A stretch of 64,000 bases of DNA from Streptomyces sp. NBC_00376. GTDB lineage: Bacteria > Actinomycetota > Actinomycetes > Streptomycetales > Streptomycetaceae. Under the pieces are notes generated by a model. It worked only from the letters and a program-made list of their open reading frames with translations, searched no databases and was not told the DNA's origin. Of this stretch, positions 58,763 through 64,000 are shown piece by piece (the first letter of the stretch is position 1; each line of letters begins with the position of its first letter). The stretch spans positions 7,440,001 through 7,504,000 of the forward strand of contig NZ_CP107960.1 in the NCBI RefSeq assembly GCF_036077095.1. Reading direction: 5' to 3'. The translations under genes were made by a program, and so were the position numbers.

Positions 58763-61700
58763 TCAGTCCCCTCGGAGGGCGGTTTCGAGGACCGCGGCGA
58801 TCTCGGCCGCCGGGCCCGGAGTGAGTACGTCGCTGTGACCGCAGTCCAGTTCGTGCACATCGAGCGCGGCGGTCACGCGCTGCCAGGCCTCGGTCTTCTC
58901 GGCCGTCGTAGGCCAGTCGTCGTGCGTCGCGGAGAAGAGCGTCGTCGCCCCGTCGTAGTGGGACGGGTGCCAGTCCCGTACGAGCCGGGTGTGATGAATC
59001 CCGGCGTCGACGAGGGTGTGGAGCTGCGCCCGGGAGAGACCGTCGAAGGTGTCCGCGCGGGCCTGGGCGAACAATGTGGAGCGCTGCAACGGGCCGTTCG
59101 GCAACGGCAGTTCCGGCGCATGGGAGCGGTGCAGGATGCGCAGCATCTCGTCCTCGACGGCGGCCGGGTCCAGCGGTGTGCCCCTGATCCCTTCCGGCAT
59201 CGGCATGGCGTCCACCACGGCGAGCATCCGGACCTCCTCGCCGGCCCGGCGCAGCCGCACCGCGAGTTCGTGGACGAGCGGACCGCCGAAGGACCGGCCG
59301 AGCAGCAGGTACGGTCCGTGCGGCCGGAGCTCACGCACGCTGCGCAGATAGAGATCCGCCATCTCACCCATCGTGGACGGGAGTCGATCGGCACCGGTCA
59401 GCAGCGCCGGGCTCTGAAGGGTGTGCACCGGGCGGTCCGGAGCGAGGTGCGGCAGCAGGTTCATGTACGACCAGCTGAGCCCGAGCCCCGGGTGCACGCA
59501 GATCAGCGGGGTGCGGTCGCCGCCGGTCCGCAGGGTGAGCACATGCTCCAGGCTGCTGTGGTGCGGCCCGTCCGGCGCGGTCGCGGACCCGGGGCGTTCG
59601 CGGGTGCGGCGCAGCGGTGTCCGCGCGGCGGGGCCGTCGGCGGACTGCGGCGCGTCGAGCCGGGCGGCGAGACCGGCCGGGGTCGGCGCGTCGAACAGGG
59701 CGGACACCGGGATCCGTACGCCGAGCACCGTCTCGATCTTCGACTTCAGGCGCAGCGCGGTCAGCGAATGGCCGCCCGCCTGGAAGAAGTCGGTGTCGGG
59801 CCCGACCACGGGGACCCCGAGCACCGTGCCGAACAGGGCGCACAGCTCCCGCTCGCGCGGGGTGCGCGGCGCCCGGTGGGCCACCGGTTCCCCGGTGGGG
59901 CCGGGGTCGGGGAGTGCGGCCCGGTCCGCCTTGCCGTGGCGGGTGAGCGGCACCTCGTCGATCCGGGCCCACAGGGACGGCACCAGGTGCGCGGGCAGCT
60001 GCCGGGCGGCATGGGCCCGCACCCCGGAGAGGGTCCGCTGCCACTGCTCCTCCCCGCCCCCGTCCCCTGCCGGCACCAGCCAGGCGGCCAGCAGCTTGCC
60101 GCCCGCCGCGTCCCGCCGGGCGCCGACCACGGCCCGCGCCACGCCGGGGCAGCCCGCCAGCGCGGCCTCGACCTCGGCGGGCTCCACCCGGAAGCCGCGC
60201 ACCTTGACCTGGTCGTCGGCCCGGCCCGCGAACTCCAGGACACCGTCCGCCGTCCAGCGGGCCAGGTCCCCGGTGCGGTACATGCGGCTGCCGGGCGGCC
60301 CGTACGGATCGGCGACGAACCGCTCCGCGGTGGCGGCCGGCCGGCCGAGATAACCCTGGGCGAGACCGCTGCCGCCGATGTAGAGCTCACCGGTGGAGCC
60401 CACCGGGACGGGGCGCAGCCGGGCGTCCAGGACATGGGCGCGGGTGTTGTCCAGGGGGCGCCCGATGGGGACGGGCCCCGGCCGGTCCGCGGACCGGCCG
60501 GCGGCCGTGTGCGCGGTGGCGAACACCGTCGTCTCGGTGGGGCCGTAGCCGTTGACGACCACCGTGTCCGGGCAGTGCTCCTGGATCCGGAGCACGGTGC
60601 CGGGCGCCAGGACGTCGCCGCCGGACCACACCTCGCGGAGTCCGGACAGCGCGCCGGGCGCGATCTCCGCGACGGTGCGCAGCAGTTCGGGGGTGAGCAT
60701 GAGCGCGGTGACCCGCCGTTCCCGTACCACCCGCTCCAGCAGTTCGGGGGTGACCGCCTCGGCGGGGGCCACGACCACGGTCCCGCCGTTCAGGAGCGGG
60801 ACCCACACCTCGTAGGTCGAGGCGTCGAACGTGTACGGGTTGTGCAGCAGCACCCGGTCGTGGGCACCGCCCGCGAAGCGGCCGTCGGCGGCGAGTTCGG
60901 TGATCGCCCGGTGCGGGACGACCACCCCCTTGGGCTCTCCGGTGGAGCCGGAGGTGTAGATCGCGCAGGCGGCGGCCCCGGGCTGGTTGTCGACCCGGTC
61001 GAAGGGCGCGGGGGCGGACGCCTCGGTGATGTCCAGCACCGCGACACCGGCGGGCAGCCGGGCGGCGGCCGGGGCCGTCCCCTCGGTGAGGACCAGGGCG
61101 GGTCCCGCCGCCGCCATCAGCCGGGCCAGCCGCTCCGTCGGGTGTGCCGGATCCAGCGGGAGCCAGCAGGCGCCCGCCTTGAGGACCGCGAGCTGGGCCA
61201 CGACCAGGGACGCCGAGCGGGGCAGCAGCAGGGCCACGGTGTCTCCGGGCGCCACCCCGGCCCGGACCAGGCGGCCGGCCAGCCGGTCCGAAGCGGCGTC
61301 GAGCCCGGCGTAGCTGAGCGTCTCGCCCTCGGTGTCGACAGCCGGTGCGTCCGGGGTGCGGGCCACCCGGTCGGCGAACCGCGCGGTCAGCGTGGCGGGT
61401 CCGGCGGGTTTGCGGGCCGGGCCGTCGGCCAGGGCCAGCAGGTGGTGCCGCTCCGCCACGGGCAGGGCGTCGATGTCCGCCACCGGGGTCCGCGGCGAGC
61501 CGGCCAGCTGCTCCAGCACGTGCGCGAGGCGCTCGGTGACGGCGGCCGCCGGGATGCCGCGGCGGCAGCTCACCGACAGCAGCAGCCGGTCCTCGGCGAC
61601 CGCCGCGATAGTGACCGGGTAGTGCGTCGCGTCGTTCACGCTCACCAGGCGGACGGCACCGGGACCGTCGTCGCTCCCGGAACCGCGCGGGAAGTTCTCG

Positions 61701-62722
61701 AAGGCGATGATCGAGTCGAAGAGCTCACCGGCCCCCACGGCGCGCTGCACCTCGGCGGCGCGGGCGTGGTGGTGTTCCAGCAGCCGGGACTGCTCGTCCT
61801 GGATCCGGCGGAGCAGCTCGTCCACCCGCTCGCCGTCCCGCAGCCGGACCCGTACCGGCAGGGTGTTGATGAACAGGCCCACCATGGACTCGACACCCGG
61901 CAGGTCGTGCGGGCGACCGGAGACGACCGCGCCGAAGACCAGGTCGCGGGAGCCGGTCAGCCGGGCCAGGACCAGCGCCCAGGAGACCTGCACCAGGGTG
62001 TTGAGGGTGACGCCCGCCTCGGCGGCCCGCCGGACCAGCCGCTCGGTGAGGCCGGTGGTCAGCCACATCCGCGAACGGTCGGGCGCCGTGTCCGGTCCGG
62101 CCGGGGCCAGCAGCGCGGGCCGTCCCAGGCCCTCCAGCGACTCGCACCACGCGGCTTCGGCCTTCTGCCGGTCCTGACCGCCCAGCCACACCAGGTAGTC
62201 CCGGTAGGGCGCGGCCGGCGGCAGCGGCCGGCCCGCCACGAGGGCGCCGAGGTCCCGCTCGACGACCGGCATCGACCAGCCGTCCAGCAGGATGTGGTGG
62301 AAGGACACGATCAGTTCGGCGCCGGTTTCGTGCCGCAGGAACGTGGCACGGACCAGGGGCGGGCGGGCCACGTCGAAGCGGAGCGCCGCGTCCTTCCGCA
62401 GTACCTCCTCGGTCCGCGTGGCCGCCTCGTCGGGGGTGAGACCCATCAGGTCCACCTCGGTCCACGGCACCCTGACCGCCTTCGGCACGACCTGGACCGG
62501 CCGGTCCAGGCGCTCGTGGCGGAAGCAGGCGCGCAGATTCGGATGCCGGTTCAGGAGCGCGGATACCGAGGCCCGTACCGTGTCCCCGGCGATCGCGGGG
62601 CCGACCAGGAAGCGGGCCTGCACCAGGTAGGGGTCCGGGCCCTCGGTCTGCCGGGCGGAGTGGAACAGCAGGCCCTCCTGGAGCGGGGAGAGCGGCAGCA
62701 CGTCCGCGATGCGCGCGTTCAT
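58763..62722 (-). CDS. Nonribosomal peptide synthetase module C-A-PCP-TE
   Basis: 1319 aa from ATG 62722, whose ATGA overlaps the stop of the upstream gene. C domain 1-430, opening LPLSPLQEGLLFH as in domains that accept a D-configured donor, with H142/H143 (SFHHILLDGWS). Adenylation 450-950 (IYTSGSTGEPKGVVV, FDASTYEVW, YRTGDLARW, RHGKADR); specificity positions read D-A-Y-M-W-G-G-V-F-K, closest in style to valine or other branched-chain codes, low certainty. PCP S986 (AGGHSLTALRL). Type I thioesterase 1090-1319 with S1144 (LGRSFGG) and H in CGHSDVL. It should release or cyclize the peptide. Confidence 0.93.
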   Translation of the reverse strand: MNARIADVLPLSPLQEGLLFHSARQTEGPDPYLVQARFLVGPAIAGDTVRASVSALLNRHPNLRACFRHERLDRPVQVVPKAVRVPWTEVDLMGLTPDEAATRTEEVLRKDAALRFDVARPPLVRATFLRHETGAELIVSFHHILLDGWSMPVVERDLGALVAGRPLPPAAPYRDYLVWLGGQDRQKAEAAWCESLEGLGRPALLAPAGPDTAPDRSRMWLTTGLTERLVRRAAEAGVTLNTLVQVSWALVLARLTGSRDLVFGAVVSGRPHDLPGVESMVGLFINTLPVRVRLRDGERVDELLRRIQDEQSRLLEHHHARAAEVQRAVGAGELFDSIIAFENFPRGSGSDDGPGAVRLVSVNDATHYPVTIAAVAEDRLLLSVSCRRGIPAAAVTERLAHVLEQLAGSPRTPVADIDALPVAERHHLLALADGPARKPAGPATLTARFADRVARTPDAPAVDTEGETLSYAGLDAASDRLAGRLVRAGVAPGDTVALLLPRSASLVVAQLAVLKAGACWLPLDPAHPTERLARLMAAAGPALVLTEGTAPAAARLPAGVAVLDITEASAPAPFDRVDNQPGAAACAIYTSGSTGEPKGVVVPHRAITELAADGRFAGGAHDRVLLHNPYTFDASTYEVWVPLLNGGTVVVAPAEAVTPELLERVVRERRVTALMLTPELLRTVAEIAPGALSGLREVWSGGDVLAPGTVLRIQEHCPDTVVVNGYGPTETTVFATAHTAAGRSADRPGPVPIGRPLDNTRAHVLDARLRPVPVGSTGELYIGGSGLAQGYLGRPAATAERFVADPYGPPGSRMYRTGDLARWTADGVLEFAGRADDQVKVRGFRVEPAEVEAALAGCPGVARAVVGARRDAAGGKLLAAWLVPAGDGGGEEQWQRTLSGVRAHAARQLPAHLVPSLWARIDEVPLTRHGKADRAALPDPGPTGEPVAHRAPRTPRERELCALFGTVLGVPVVGPDTDFFQAGGHSLTALRLKSKIETVLGVRIPVSALFDAPTPAGLAARLDAPQSADGPAARTPLRRTRERPGSATAPDGPHHSSLEHVLTLRTGGDRTPLICVHPGLGLSWSYMNLLPHLAPDRPVHTLQSPALLTGADRLPSTMGEMADLYLRSVRELRPHGPYLLLGRSFGGPLVHELAVRLRRAGEEVRMLAVVDAMPMPEGIRGTPLDPAAVEDEMLRILHRSHAPELPLPNGPLQRSTLFAQARADTFDGLSRAQLHTLVDAGIHHTRLVRDWHPSHYDGATTLFSATHDDWPTTAEKTEAWQRVTAALDVHELDCGHSDVLTPGPAAEIAAVLETALRGD

Positions 62723-64000
62723 CGCTGATCCTCCTCTTCGGTGGCGTCGAGGTCGCCGAAGTCCATCTCCTGCGCCAGCAGTTCGAGCTGGTCCCCGGTC
62801 AGGTCGACGAGCGGGAAGTCGGACGGGGCGTGGGCGGCCGCGCCGTCCGGCCCGCAGTGGTCGGCGAGGACGCCGAGCGCCTCGGACCACGCCCCGGCCA
62901 GCGCGAGCACCTCGTCCTCGGTGAACACCCCGGACGGGTAGGAGAAGCTCGCCTCCAGCACGGGCTCACCGTTCTCCTCGCGGGCCAGCACATCCACCTC
63001 CAGGGCGTGCGCCAGTGGCACGGCGTCCGGGCCGGGTTCCAGCAGTCGCCCGCCCGCCGCGTCGGTCCCGGCGAACCGGCCCAGATAGTTGAAGCGGACA
63101 TCGGGCGCGGGGAGCGCGGCGAGTGCCGGGCCGGTCTCCGGGTGGAGGTAGCGCAGCAGACCCCAGCCGAGCCCGCCGGCGGGCACCGCCCGCAGTTGCT
63201 CCTTGACGCACTTCAGGGCCTCTCCCGGCCGGCCGCCGGGCGCCACCGCCGCCGCACCGATGTCCAGGCGGACCGGGTACTGCGTGGTGAACCAGCCGAC
63301 GGTGCCGGACACGTCGACCGGGGTGGAGACGGCCTCGCGGCCGTGGCCCTCCAGATGGACGACGAGCGAGGAGCCGGCGCCGCGCCGCTGGACGGCTGCG
63401 GCGGTCAGAGCGGTCAGCATCACCGCGTCGGGGCGGCAGTTGAAGGCGCCCGGCAGGGTGAGGAGCACACTGCGGGTGAGCCCGGGGTCCAGATCGAAGG
63501 TGAGGGTCTCCCGTCGGCCACCTGTGCCCCGGCCATCGGTGAGCCGGGCCGATTCGTCCGACAACTGCCGTTTCCACCAAGAGAGTTCGTCGATCCTTAG
63601 CCCGGCCTCCTGGGAGAGCAGCCGGGCCCACCGGGTGAACGAGGCAGTCCTCGCGGGTGCGGCGTCGCTCCCGGGTCCGCCGTCCAGCGCCGCGGCCAGC
63701 TCCTGCCCGAGCACCCGCCAGGAGAACCCGTCCACGGCCAGGTGGTGCACGGTCAGCAGCAGGGCACCGGACCGGTCCGGGCCGGGGTCGAGCCACACCG
63801 CCCGCACCAGGTCGCCGTCCTCGGGGCGCAGGGTGACGGTGCGCGCGAGCTCGGTCGCCCGGGAGTGCAGATCGGCGTCCGCGGGCACCGCCACCCGGAC
63901 GGCCCGCGCACCGCACGGCTCGCCCACCTCGGGTACCTGGAGCTCCCAGCCGGTGTCGACCTCGCGCATCAGCCGCATCCGCAGCGCGGCGTGCCGCGCG
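62719..64000 (-). CDS. NRPS C-terminal epimerization domain (gene continues beyond window)
   Basis: The visible 427 residues are an epimerization domain: HHLAVDGFSWRVL (E2), LEGHGRE, TVGWFTTQYPV and RFNYLGR (E5-E6-type motifs), then a short acidic tail (LDATEEEDQR) that may serve as a docking peptide. The domain converts the last PCP-bound L-residue to D, matching the D-accepting C domain in the next protein. The 5' part (C-A-PCP of this module and possibly more) is outside the window. Confidence 0.92.
   Translation of the reverse strand, partial: ARHAALRMRLMREVDTGWELQVPEVGEPCGARAVRVAVPADADLHSRATELARTVTLRPEDGDLVRAVWLDPGPDRSGALLLTVHHLAVDGFSWRVLGQELAAALDGGPGSDAAPARTASFTRWARLLSQEAGLRIDELSWWKRQLSDESARLTDGRGTGGRRETLTFDLDPGLTRSVLLTLPGAFNCRPDAVMLTALTAAAVQRRGAGSSLVVHLEGHGREAVSTPVDVSGTVGWFTTQYPVRLDIGAAAVAPGGRPGEALKCVKEQLRAVPAGGLGWGLLRYLHPETGPALAALPAPDVRFNYLGRFAGTDAAGGRLLEPGPDAVPLAHALEVDVLAREENGEPVLEASFSYPSGVFTEDEVLALAGAWSEALGVLADHCGPDGAAAHAPSDFPLVDLTGDQLELLAQEMDFGDLDATEEEDQR

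Noticed and set aside
55449..62728. Very long plus-strand open frames (1129 and 1297 codons) opposite the NRPS genes
   Set aside because: Shadows of NRPS coding sequence; Gly/Arg/Val/Asp-rich low-complexity translation with no fold signature.

Overview
The window is high-GC actinobacterial DNA with the codon bias, rRNA sequences and gene content of a Streptomyces chromosome. It runs from conserved core (about 1-21.5 kb) through a lineage-specific interior (21.5-51.6 kb) into a nonribosomal peptide/polyketide cluster that leaves the right edge (51.6-64 kb).

Core part. The sugar-PTS genes crr and ptsI lie on the minus strand, ptsI being cut by the left edge. They are divergent from a complete rRNA operon (16S-23S-5S, no spacer tRNA) with several candidate promoters and a strong terminator. 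Next comes a plus-strand block whose order matches the mycobacterial pgsA2 / DUF881 / DUF1290 / DUF881 / garA / ftsR / bifunctional nuclease / MerR / gcvB neighbourhood. It holds a CDP-alcohol phosphatidyltransferase, a nucleotidyltransferase fused to a phosphomannomutase-like domain that has lost its catalytic motifs, two DUF881 proteins flanking the small basic protein Sbp, a zinc-ribbon FHA protein that keeps the GarA ETTS motif, FtsR, a DUF151 nuclease and a second MerR regulator. DNA polymerase IV and a tail-to-tail overlapping PRC-barrel gene follow, then a tandem glycine riboswitch in front of gcvP.

Interior part. Mostly single genes and small divergent pairs: a GCS2 ligase, a VWA/solute-binding lipoprotein-like protein, a CPBP-family membrane protein, PhzF, mycothiol-dependent-isomerase-like proteins (one broken by an 8-bp tandem duplication), an APH-like kinase, PadR with a clear palindromic operator, a PNPOx/MocR divergent pair sharing a palindrome, two EamA exporters, LysR, and an MMPL exporter in line with a NarL-type two-component system. 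Beyond these lie an isochorismatase-like protein without its catalytic residues, two gene remnants at 46.2-46.75 kb, a Rieske lipoprotein, an S9 peptidase, a YunG-like protein and a bactofilin-like protein.

Biosynthetic part. A TetR gene faces a three-gene plus-strand set (small secreted peptide, Cys-rich protein, type II thioesterase). After a long bidirectional terminator, four translationally coupled minus-strand megasynthase genes run in from the right edge: an NRPS ending in an epimerization domain, C-A-PCP-TE, C-A-PCP, and a ketosynthase-ACP protein without an acyltransferase. The thioesterase sits in the middle of the transcript, so gene order and assembly order probably differ. Part of the cluster lies outside the window, and I cannot name the product.
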